A stretch of DNA of 41,044 nt from Caldisphaera sp. (GTDB taxonomy: Archaea > Thermoproteota > Thermoprotei_A > Sulfolobales > Acidilobaceae): assembly GCA_002877855.1 (NCBI GenBank), contig PNIA01000003.1:1-41044 (forward strand), in the 5' to 3' direction. The position numbers were made by a program, and so were the translations under genes. The stretch's first letter is position 1; each line of letters begins with the position of its first letter. The notes below the pieces were generated by a model, which saw only the letters and a list, made by a program, of their open reading frames with translations, was not told the DNA's origin and did no database searches. Below are positions 33,809 to 41,044 of this stretch, one piece after another.

Positions 33809-34515
33809 GCAAAAAATTTCAAACTTATACAAAAACTAATGGATCTATTATACTGGCTATTATTAATAAAGTTATACTTTCCATAGAAAACTCTTTTGAT
33901 GAAAGTTACAACTTATTTGATGCAAAAGTAGAGAAGAATCTAATCGAAGAAAACTCATTAAGGCAGTTAATAAAAAATAAAAGAATAGAATTGAAAGTTG
34001 ACGTTCCATGGGAATTCGATACAATAGAAGATGAAGCAAATAATATGGAAATAAAAATAATAAAAGATAAATATTTAAAAAATTTTGTAAGCATAAAAGA
34101 TCTATATAGCTTTGTCCCATTAATACCTTACAAATTCGACCTTGAAATTATTAAAAACTTTTCTAGAAAGACTACAGAGTCAAATATAGAATATTTAATG
34201 CTATATGATTATAATTCTAATTTAACAATATTGGAGGGAGAATTACTAAGGGTTAAAATACCATTTGTAAAAGTAATCTACAACATGCATACTCATCCTT
34301 ACGGACATTGTGGCCTATCTCAGCAAGATATTAACAGCGGACTTGATCTCCTTTCAGAGGGCGGATTGAGTACATCAGCTTCTACTGAAAATTGCGCTGT
34401 TGCAATGTTCAGGCAAGGTTTGGTTATTGAAAATGATTACATAAAAATTAAAGAATTAAAAGGAAATATAGATGAAAACTTGAGTTCTATAAAGTTTGAA
34501 AAAATATTATACTAA
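33805..34515 (+). CDS. JAMM/MPN-motif putative metalloprotease
   Basis: This encodes 236 residues. The C-terminal half contains a complete zinc metalloprotease motif of the JAMM type, HxHx7SxxD: His162, His164, Ser172 and Asp175 in 'MHTHPYGHCGLSQQDI'. A Glu in 'TILEGELLRV', about 17 residues upstream, can serve as the catalytic acid. The N-terminal 110 residues are not recognisable and are rich in Lys, Glu and Asp. JAMM enzymes remove ubiquitin-like modifiers or process peptides; archaeal relatives act on SAMP-type modifiers. Start ATG 33805 has GGAGAT five bases upstream and overlaps the DUF371 stop by four bases. Confidence 0.75.
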   Translation: MSKKFQTYTKTNGSIILAIINKVILSIENSFDESYNLFDAKVEKNLIEENSLRQLIKNKRIELKVDVPWEFDTIEDEANNMEIKIIKDKYLKNFVSIKDLYSFVPLIPYKFDLEIIKNFSRKTTESNIEYLMLYDYNSNLTILEGELLRVKIPFVKVIYNMHTHPYGHCGLSQQDINSGLDLLSEGGLSTSASTENCAVAMFRQGLVIENDYIKIKELKGNIDENLSSIKFEKILY

Positions 34516-34540
34516 ACGATAAGTTTATTTAGATTACAAA

Positions 34541-36754
34541 TTAAGGACCCAAGAGATCCTCAAGCTTTGGAGGTCTTGGAGGCAATCCTTTTCTATCTCT
34601 TATCTTTTTAATTAAATCATCTAACATAGAATCTGGCACTGGAGCCCATCTGCTAAATTCTGCTCCCCAAAACGCCTTTCCTGCGGTAGAACCTCTTAGT
34701 TCTTGAGATATATCAAAGCCTTCAGCAACAGGTATTTCAGCACTAACCGTTACTTGAAGACCAACTTGTTTTACATCTAAGACTTTACCTCTTTTCTTAG
34801 TAATTATTGTTGTTACTGGACTTAAGTAATCCATAGGAACTTTTATGTCTAGCTTCTGTATTGGTTCAAGTAAAGTTGGTCTTGAAGTTAGCATTGCAGC
34901 CCATATGGCATTTCTTACTGCCGGATATATTTGCCCAGGACCTCTATGAACAGGATCTTCGTGAATTTCTGCATCATGTAAGATAACCTTTAAACCTCTA
35001 ACAGGCTCAGCTGCTAATGGTCCCTCTTTTACTGCAATTCTAAATCCACCCAATATGGTATCTTTAACTTCCTTTAAGTATTGCACACCAGATGTCATAT
35101 CAACAAATATGTTTATATTTTCATCTATTGACCATATTTTTCTAGCCTCATCGTAATCCCATCCAGCTTGATCTCTTAAAATCTTTGCTCTATCCTTAGC
35201 TTCTTGATCTTCATTCACTAGACCTTTATGAACTAAATCTATAGTTTGGTCATTTAAAGGCTCAACACTTATATAGAACCTATTATGTTTATTGGGGCTT
35301 TTACCTTCGAACGTTTCGCTTTTTTCTTTAACAGATTCCCTATATACAACTATTGGTGGGCTGGCCTTAACTTCTACACCATAGAGCTCCTTTAGCATCC
35401 ACATAGCTATTTCTAGGTGTAGTTGACCCATACCAGATATCAGGTATTCCCCTGTTTCTTCGTTAATTTTAACTACCAGATTTGGATCTTCTAACGTTAA
35501 TTTTTTAAGTGCATCAATCATCTTAGGCAGGTCCTGCAGCTTTGCAGGCTCTATTGCTGAGGTTACTACAGGTTCACTTATATAATGGAGCTGTTCAAAT
35601 GGCGCTGCTTGAGACTTATACGCAACATCAACCAAGGTTTCTCCAGATTTTAACCCTTCTATACCCATCAATGCACCCACATTGCCTGCGGGTATTTTGT
35701 TTGTTAACTCTCTAAATGGTCCCATGTAAAGGCTTACCTGCAATATTCTTCCAGTACGATCGCTAGAAACAACATATACCTCTTTTCCTGACTCTAATGT
35801 ACCAGAAAATACTCTACCAGTTGCAACAATTCCAGCCTTTTCTACCTTAATTGCATTAGCATAAAAAATCAATGGACCATTAGGGTCTGCCTCTATCATT
35901 GCCTTACCTAAATCTGTGTCTAAGTTTCCTTTCCATATTTTAGGTACCCTATACCTTTGAGCTTCTTTTGGGTTTGGAATAAACTTAACTACCATGTTTA
36001 ACAGTGCATCCCAGATTGGTGCTTTTTTACTTAATTCTACAACCTTATCTTTTGTATTTGCAGAATATGCATCTATTATTTGCTGAAATGTTATACCTTT
36101 TTTTGATGCATCTGGTACGGTTAAAGCCCACTTATCTTTGGCACTTCCAAAGGCCACGCTGCCCTCAGCAGGATTTATTTTCCACTTATTTTTAAATTCT
36201 GGTTCTGCATAAATATCTATCAGATTGTTTACATCTTTTATTATTTCTACAAACCTTTCTTGGATTTGTTGTGGCCCAAACTTAAGCTCCTTTATAAGTC
36301 TGTCCACCTTATTAATAAATAAAACAGGCTTAACCCTTTCCTCAAGAGCTTGTCTTAAAACAGTTTCAGTTTGTGTCATAACACCTTCTGCAGAATCCAC
36401 AACAACTATTCCTCCGTCTAGTACTCTAAGGCTTCTTGTTACCATACCTGTAAAATCTACATGCCCCGGAGTGTCTATCAAGTTTATAACATATGGTTTA
36501 CCGTTATATTCGTGATATAAGCTTGCATTGGCAGCTTTTACTGTCATCTCTCTTTCCTTTTCTACATTTAAATAGTCTAGCAAAAGAGCTTCCCCAGCTA
36601 CTCTTTCTGATATAATTCCTGCTCCTGCTAGCAATGTATCACTAGTAGTCGTTTTACCGTGATCTACATGCGCTATCACTCCAATATTTCTAACCTGCTC
36701 TATATTAGCCATTATTTTTTCAATTTCTGAAACCAGCTTGACTCTTGCACCCAA
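34541..36754 (-). CDS. fusA: Translation elongation factor 2 (aEF-2)
   Basis: The ribosomal translocase GTPase, 737 residues. G1 is 'AHVDHGKTT', the switch region '[11 protein letters not shown]', G3 'DTPGH' and G4 'NKVDR'. The domain IV tip reads '[18 protein letters not shown]', with the His that receives diphthamide. Length and domain order are normal. Start is TTG 36754 with GGTGA six bases upstream; the first 20 residues match the N-terminal helix seen in crenarchaeal EF-2, so the later ATG (Met16) is less likely. It converges with the JAMM gene, with 25 bases between the stops. Confidence 0.97.
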   Translation of the reverse strand: MGARVKLVSEIEKIMANIEQVRNIGVIAHVDHGKTTTSDTLLAGAGIISERVAGEALLLDYLNVEKEREMTVKAANASLYHEYNGKPYVINLIDTPGHVDFTGMVTRSLRVLDGGIVVVDSAEGVMTQTETVLRQALEERVKPVLFINKVDRLIKELKFGPQQIQERFVEIIKDVNNLIDIYAEPEFKNKWKINPAEGSVAFGSAKDKWALTVPDASKKGITFQQIIDAYSANTKDKVVELSKKAPIWDALLNMVVKFIPNPKEAQRYRVPKIWKGNLDTDLGKAMIEADPNGPLIFYANAIKVEKAGIVATGRVFSGTLESGKEVYVVSSDRTGRILQVSLYMGPFRELTNKIPAGNVGALMGIEGLKSGETLVDVAYKSQAAPFEQLHYISEPVVTSAIEPAKLQDLPKMIDALKKLTLEDPNLVVKINEETGEYLISGMGQLHLEIAMWMLKELYGVEVKASPPIVVYRESVKEKSETFEGKSPNKHNRFYISVEPLNDQTIDLVHKGLVNEDQEAKDRAKILRDQAGWDYDEARKIWSIDENINIFVDMTSGVQYLKEVKDTILGGFRIAVKEGPLAAEPVRGLKVILHDAEIHEDPVHRGPGQIYPAVRNAIWAAMLTSRPTLLEPIQKLDIKVPMDYLSPVTTIITKKRGKVLDVKQVGLQVTVSAEIPVAEGFDISQELRGSTAGKAFWGAEFSRWAPVPDSMLDDLIKKIRDRKGLPPRPPKLEDLLGP

Positions 36755-36822
36755 TTCACTTCACCTACTTCTTTTTCAAAAAGAAACAAATAAGGGTTAA
36801 AAAATAATTGGATTTCTAGTAC

Positions 36823-36876
36823 TTTTTAACAATTATTATAATCAAATAGAAAAAATTATTCTTTTTTAACAATTAT
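36823..36876. repeat. Two 14-bp direct repeats, 40 bp apart, upstream of EF-2
   Basis: TTTTTAACAATTAT occurs at 36823-36836 and 36863-36876. A related inverted copy (TTTTTATAACAATTATA on the minus strand) lies near 36975-36990. They fall 70-125 bases before the EF-2 start on its upstream side. They may be tandem promoters or paired regulator sites. Confidence 0.45.
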
Positions 36877-36898
36877 AAAAATTATTTACTATTCAAAG

Positions 36899-36915
36899 CT
36901 AGAAATGTTTTCTAG
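36899..36915. terminator. Short hairpin downstream of the HTH gene
   Basis: CTAGAAA and TTTCTAG form a perfect 7-bp stem with a three-base loop. It lies about 95 bases after the stop of the minus-strand HTH gene and before EF-2. Termination is possible, but archaeal terminators rely mainly on T-tracts, so this is weak. The rest of 36755-37008 is AT-rich and holds no gene. Confidence 0.25.
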
Positions 36916-37008
36916 ATTTAATATATAAAATTGCATAACAGATCACAAAAATAATACAAACCAGAAATCGCCATATAATTGTTATAAAAATAAAATCCAA
37001 ACTATAAA

Positions 37009-37404
37009 CTAATGCCTATATGGGCATCCATGTTTAGCAGCAACCTCATTAACTTGACTGCAAATACTGCACATAGCTTCTTGATATCTCTTTAAAAACA
37101 AATCCATATCATTTTTCGATTCTCCATGGAAATTTAGTATTAGTTTAGCTACTTCTTCAACTTTACTTAAATAGATTTCATTTTCTAGTAATATCTTCAT
37201 ATATTTATCTCCTCTTTTCCCTGACATATAATTATTTATAGCTGCTGGAGTTAAGCCAAGAAGTCTTGCAACAGTATATTTCGATAGCTTAAATTCATTA
37301 ACTAAAACATACGCTACTGAAGCTCTTATCGATGGAATAACCATCTTTGCAGCTATTTCACATGGCATTTCTATTGTCATCATTTCTATTTGCTTTTCTG
37401 GCAT
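37009..37404 (-). CDS. HTH transcriptional regulator with Cys-rich C-terminus
   Basis: This encodes 131 residues of the archaeal COG2522-type regulator pattern. 'MVIPSIRASVAYVLVNEF' is followed by a helix-turn-helix, 'LSKYTVARLLGLTPAAINNY' then 'MSGKRG'. The C-terminus carries CSICSQV and 'KHGCPYRH', giving three cysteines and nearby His residues that could bind metal or an Fe-S cluster and act as a sensor. Start is ATG 37404, with GAGGT about ten bases upstream. It is separate from both EF-2 and the pilus genes (about 160 bases), and its target is unknown. Confidence 0.82.
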   Translation of the reverse strand: MPEKQIEMMTIEMPCEIAAKMVIPSIRASVAYVLVNEFKLSKYTVARLLGLTPAAINNYMSGKRGDKYMKILLENEIYLSKVEEVAKLILNFHGESKNDMDLFLKRYQEAMCSICSQVNEVAAKHGCPYRH

Positions 37405-37564
37405 ATCATATAACCTCTAAATAATTTTCCCCATACCCTAGTATATCTATGGATTCAAAGGCTATATACTCAAATAAATATGTCTGTTGTACCAATCCTT
37501 TATTGTTAAAAGAAGACCAAAAGATAATTAATAACAAAACTATTTAAATAATTTCTAAATGTAT

Positions 37565-38980
37565 TTAAAATTTAAAAAATAATATAAGAGATACCATAAA
37601 AGAAATTAAACTCGGAATTAATGAAGCTTGTTTTCCTCTATGCAAAATCGATATTGGTAATGGTGATAAAGGGGATAAAGATAATATAATTTTTTTAGTT
37701 AAAATAACTGTATTTAAATTAAGATTAATAAACTGCGACATAGCAGGAAATACTGATGACATTACATTAATAATAATCAAAGAAATACCTGGGGATATGA
37801 TAGAAAAGCCTATCATTAAAAGTGATAAAGAAGATAAAGATTTTGATAATCTTTTAGCTTCATCAATAACCATACTTAATCCTTCGATCGCATGGCTTGT
37901 CCCTGTTTTTCCAGCTATCTTTTCTGCCGAAATTATTGCATCTATCACATTTCCTGCAATAATTCTAGACCTTAGGAGTTCGATATCAAATCTTTTTCCT
38001 AGCTTTGCTTTCTCTGAAGCTATTCTAAGATTAGTCAAAGCTTGCAACACTTTCTTATTAAGCCTAAAATAATTAATTTCTATTATGGAAGATGTTACAG
38101 CTAAAAAAGCTAATGCTAAATAATTGTATCCAATTAACAATAGAAATGAAGCCAATAGCGGCATAATTAATATACCAGATGTTATATAATTGTTCCCCAG
38201 CGGCTCTCCAATGTTCGGTCTAATAAAAAGGAGAAGCAGTGATATAAGAGAAATAAACAGTATTCCTAATAAGAAAATCATTAAAACCAGATTTGGACTG
38301 CTTATCATTATTAATGGTGCCAATGCCCCCATACCTAAAACAATACCTATGCTGATCTCAGCAAACTCCTTGCCTAATTCTGTATAGCTGTTCCATTTAT
38401 CTCTTAGAGATAACATGGCATGTTTATATAATAAAGAAGTTATTCCATATCTTGATGTACCCATGGTTTCTGCTTGCATATAATCTGTCAAGAATCTTTT
38501 AAGTCTTTTATTTGGAGTTGTTTCATTAAGTTTGTTTAAAGCCTTCCTGAAATCCGATTCAATACCCAGTAATATTTTTAGCCTATCTATTTCATATTTG
38601 ATAAACTTAATATTTAAGGATTTAGGGAACATTAGCATTAAATCTGTAAGATTCTTAGATGTACTTGCATAGGGTATTAGAAAAGCGAGAAAGGCAGGCA
38701 TTTCATTATCAATACCTGAATCCAGTAATTTAATCCAAAATAATGGTAGCCAATAATCCGATAAGAAAAAGGCTATGAGCAGCAAGATTAATATATAAAA
38801 AGCTATATTATTCATGTTATTTTTTCGAATAAAAAATAGATACATGATAAATATTATAAAGAAAACTGAGAAGAATTTAAGAATTTTACTTATTTTATGC
38901 AAGAAAATAGAAGGTTTTACTCCATACTTTATAATGTCAAATCTTTTTTTCTTAGACATATTTTTAACATATGAGATCAA
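37565..38980 (-). CDS. Archaeal type IV pilus platform protein (TadC/GspF-like)
   Basis: This encodes 471 residues with about eight to nine hydrophobic segments and cytoplasmic loops, the organisation of archaeal pilus-assembly platform proteins (FlaJ/TadC, T2SSF). 'LMLMFPKSLNIKFIKYEIDR' and 'LRIASEKAKLGKRFDIELLR' are loops that would contact the ATPase. 'ISAEKIAGKTGTSHAIEGLS' resembles the T2SSF second repeat. TTG 38980 follows GGTGAT by five bases and overlaps the ATPase stop by four (TTGA). Coupling to the ATPase and a pilin-like gene supports the assignment. Confidence 0.82.
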   Translation of the reverse strand: MISYVKNMSKKKRFDIIKYGVKPSIFLHKISKILKFFSVFFIIFIMYLFFIRKNNMNNIAFYILILLLIAFFLSDYWLPLFWIKLLDSGIDNEMPAFLAFLIPYASTSKNLTDLMLMFPKSLNIKFIKYEIDRLKILLGIESDFRKALNKLNETTPNKRLKRFLTDYMQAETMGTSRYGITSLLYKHAMLSLRDKWNSYTELGKEFAEISIGIVLGMGALAPLIMISSPNLVLMIFLLGILFISLISLLLLFIRPNIGEPLGNNYITSGILIMPLLASFLLLIGYNYLALAFLAVTSSIIEINYFRLNKKVLQALTNLRIASEKAKLGKRFDIELLRSRIIAGNVIDAIISAEKIAGKTGTSHAIEGLSMVIDEAKRLSKSLSSLSLLMIGFSIISPGISLIIINVMSSVFPAMSQFINLNLNTVILTKKIILSLSPLSPLPISILHRGKQASLIPSLISFMVSLILFFKF

Positions 38981-40422
38981 ATTATATCACCATATTTATC
39001 AACATAAAATTTTGATAATGAAACATAGAATTCCTCTGGAGTTTTTCCTGTTGAATTTTCTAAAAACTCGACCCTAGATTTTAATTCATCGAGAACTTCA
39101 CTATAATGAAATCCCAGCCTTTCGCATGCAGCCTCTAGTTTAGAACTCCTTGCTATTATTTTCTCCAACAAATCCTGGCTATTCCCAATTTTATATATTT
39201 CTATTATGTTATCATTATCAATTTCGCTTACCTCGAAAATCTTTCTGATTGATTTGCCTCCCAATGATGGTAAAGTCCTTATATGAGCTATTGCAGTGAT
39301 TGCTTTCATAAATAGTGCTGGCAACTTAATCGGCTCAAACCTAAGCCTTAGTATTACTCCTTCAGAAGAATCAGCATGAATTGTCGTCATAGCTCCATAA
39401 CCACTTGTAGCCGCTTGTGCCAATAGCTTGGCTTCTCTACCTCTTACTTCACCAACAATTACATAATCAGCTCTTCTTCTTAATGCGAATTTTAATAAAT
39501 CTTCTAAACTTACTTCTACTATCTCTTCACCTGGTAATTTGGGTCTTGTTATAAAAGAATCCCAATTAGGAGATAAAAGTTTCAATTCAGGAGTATCTTC
39601 TATGGTTATTATTTTACTATATGGAGGTAGCAGACTAGCTAATGCTTGTAAGAAAGTTGTTTTCCCACTACCCATGCTACCTGAAATTATAATAAATCCT
39701 TGAGATTCAGCAAGCAACCATAAATATGCTGCTAAACTGGGGCTAAGAACTTTAGATGCAATTAAATCGACCATCGTTAATGGTTTTTCAGGGTATTTTC
39801 TTAATATAAAACTACTTCCAAAATGTGATATCTCACTCATAAAAGATACTGAAATCCTATTACCTTCTGAAGTTATGCCTTCTGCATATGGAGATGCGAT
39901 ACTAACAGTTTTACCTGCTTTTCTAGCCAATTCAATGGCAATCGAATCGGCTTCGTCTTTTAATATATTTAAATCAGCTATTATCCACCTTGCAGGTATT
40001 AATTTGTGTATTATTGAAACATAGGTTGTGTACCCGCTGTAAGATATTTCTTCGACATGGGGGTCTATAATTAAAGGATATATGGCTCCATAACCGCTTT
40101 TTAGTTTTTCTATCTCATATTGCATTATATTACTTGTTGCCTTTCTAATTCCAGATATGACTTCTATTAGTTCATCTTTATTAGACATTTTTGGTTCATT
40201 AACTAAAAGATGAACTAAACCGTCTTCTCCTCTATAAATATAATAATTATTAGGTCCTATGCTATATTTGCTTATGACATTCCATTGAGGAGGCTTTTTA
40301 TTAGTTACGTATTTTTCTTTGTCTTCTTTTATATCATAATCATAGATGTTATTTTCATTGATTAAATTATTTTCATTATTATTTTGAATATTTTTAAAAA
40401 ATTTTTTTATATTAAACTGCAA
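38977..40422 (-). CDS. Type II/IV secretion ATPase for archaeal type IV pilus assembly
   Basis: A 481-residue hexameric ATPase of the GspE/TadA/VirB11 superfamily. Walker A is GSMGSGKTT (residues 248-256), the Asp box 'ITIEDTPEL', Walker B 'YVIVGEVRGRE' and the His box 'TTIHADS'. The N-terminal domain contains 'LIIDPHVEEISYSG', conserved in archaeal pilus and archaellum ATPases. The first about 40 residues are Asn/Lys-rich and disordered-looking. Start TTG 40422 follows GTGAT by five bases; no ATG is close. The gene order pilin-ATPase-platform matches Aap- or Ups-type pilus clusters; which type cannot be told. Confidence 0.92.
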   Translation of the reverse strand: MQFNIKKFFKNIQNNNENNLINENNIYDYDIKEDKEKYVTNKKPPQWNVISKYSIGPNNYYIYRGEDGLVHLLVNEPKMSNKDELIEVISGIRKATSNIMQYEIEKLKSGYGAIYPLIIDPHVEEISYSGYTTYVSIIHKLIPARWIIADLNILKDEADSIAIELARKAGKTVSIASPYAEGITSEGNRISVSFMSEISHFGSSFILRKYPEKPLTMVDLIASKVLSPSLAAYLWLLAESQGFIIISGSMGSGKTTFLQALASLLPPYSKIITIEDTPELKLLSPNWDSFITRPKLPGEEIVEVSLEDLLKFALRRRADYVIVGEVRGREAKLLAQAATSGYGAMTTIHADSSEGVILRLRFEPIKLPALFMKAITAIAHIRTLPSLGGKSIRKIFEVSEIDNDNIIEIYKIGNSQDLLEKIIARSSKLEAACERLGFHYSEVLDELKSRVEFLENSTGKTPEEFYVSLSKFYVDKYGDII

Positions 40423-40442
40423 ATTAGATCACTTTTAAAAAA

Positions 40443-40880
40443 TCAGCTCAATTTTACAGGTTGAGATGTCATTATTTGGTTAGTTATTGTATAATTATAT
40501 TGCATAAATATTGATTCTATTAAAGAAGAAGCGTATAAAACAGCAGATAAGCTATTTCCACTAGATAAAGATTTGCCTAAAATATCAGGTTCTATTTGAT
40601 TGCTTGTTAAACTCAAATTAGTTTCTGATCCATTCGAAAAAATACCATAGATTCCAATTATTTTTATATCCCCTTGCATATTATTTGTAATCTTTATGTA
40701 TATTATTTGTGAGCTACTACTTAATAGTTGCGAACTTGCTATAATGTTAACATTTTGACCAATATTTTCCATTGAATTTAAAGACTTTTGAAAGAAATTA
40801 TAAACTAATACTCCTCCTATTAATGTCGCACTTATTAAAATAACTGCTCCGATTAGGTTTGACAGACTTCTATTTTTCAT
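40443..40880 (-). CDS. Archaeal type IV pilin-like protein
   Basis: This encodes 145 residues. A short basic leader 'MKNRSLSN' is followed by a hydrophobic helix 'LIGAVILISATLIGGVLVY', the layout of archaeal pilins and archaellin-like proteins cut by a class III signal peptidase; the 'lS..IGAvILi' sequence is typical. The rest is Ser/Asn/Thr-rich and non-polar, as expected for an extracellular pilin head, with several N-x-S/T sites. ATG 40880 has AAGGTGA five bases upstream. It is first in a cassette with the ATPase and platform genes. Confidence 0.8.
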   Translation of the reverse strand: MKNRSLSNLIGAVILISATLIGGVLVYNFFQKSLNSMENIGQNVNIIASSQLLSSSSQIIYIKITNNMQGDIKIIGIYGIFSNGSETNLSLTSNQIEPDILGKSLSSGNSLSAVLYASSLIESIFMQYNYTITNQIMTSQPVKLS

Positions 40881-40936
40881 GCTTTCACCTTATAATTAAT
40901 AAAAACAAGAAAAGTCTTTTCTATTTGATATGAAAA

Positions 40937-40947
40937 TACTTATAAAT
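40937..40947 (-). promoter_or_regulatory. Probable TATA box of the pilus operon
   Basis: The minus strand reads GATTTATAAGTATT about 60 bases upstream of the pilin ATG. Initiation about 26 bases downstream would give a leader of roughly 35 bases that includes the ribosome binding site AAGGTGA. The remaining bases to the window end hold no gene. Confidence 0.45.
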
Positions 40948-41044
40948 CCAAATTTATTGTTTTATTAACATAAAAATCATTAGTATTTTTAGAGCTATAA
41001 AATATTAAACTTATAAATAAAATTAATACTTTATCTACTCTTTC

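Noticed and set aside
1..41044. CRISPR arrays, rRNA genes or a replication origin
   Set aside because: No regularly spaced repeats, no rRNA-like GC-rich block, and no ORB-like repeats beside a cdc6 gene were seen by eye.

Overview
This window looks like the chromosome of an AT-rich thermophilic crenarchaeon. The evidence is archaeal EF-2 with its diphthamide-site His, aEF-1 beta, prefoldin beta, archaeal NadM, an XPF nuclease lacking the helicase, tRNA genes with introns after position 37, GGTGA-type ribosome binding sites, and many TTG and GTG starts. An 11-subunit complex I without NuoEFG and the very low GC would fit Acidilobales/Caldisphaera-like organisms. That placement is inference; the phylum-level call is firm.

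Layout. Positions 1-4.9 kb are a gene-poor decayed zone. It starts at the 5' part of a tRNA-Leu gene, holds one small unrecognised gene, two oppositely oriented halves of an IS110-type transposase, a DUF169 gene that is still intact, and a mutated IS607-type resolvase. An acyl-CoA ligase and tRNA-Glu close the zone. Positions 7-10.1 kb (minus) carry a metallophosphoesterase, FKBP, a PUA protein and an RNA m5C methyltransferase. Positions 10.2-12.3 kb (plus) carry nadM, adenosine-specific kinase, UPF0200 and UPF0201. Positions 12.3-16.9 kb (minus) carry RNase Z, a VTT-like membrane protein, aEF-1 beta, a zinc-ribbon protein, RqcH/NEMF and a hypothetical protein. An intron-bearing tRNA-Cys precedes a molybdate/tungstate transporter (wtpCBA), a small ribbon-helix-helix protein and an intron-bearing tRNA-Met. 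Positions 20.7-31.1 kb (minus) are one complex I operon in the order A-B-C-D-H-I-J-K-M-L-N. Positions 31.2-34.5 kb (plus) carry prefoldin beta, a DHH phosphoesterase, XPF, DUF371 and a JAMM-motif protein. EF-2, a Cys-tailed HTH regulator and an archaeal type IV pilus cassette (platform, ATPase, pilin) follow on the minus strand.

How it works together. Most of the window is housekeeping: translation and its quality control, RNA processing, respiration and DNA repair. The wtp transporter would supply tungstate or molybdate for pterin enzymes. Complex I would feed electrons into the quinone pool from a donor other than a NuoEF-type NADH module. Operon genes are tightly coupled: at several nuo junctions the Shine-Dalgarno (SD) sequence AGGTGA contains the TGA stop of the preceding gene. 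No CRISPR array, rRNA or intact insertion sequence was seen. The points most worth a second look are the altered quinone-site residues of NuoD, the missing motif IV Cys in the m5C methyltransferase, the metallophosphoesterase without a normal start codon, the JAMM protein beside XPF, and a possible ribbon-helix-helix operator shared with wtpA.
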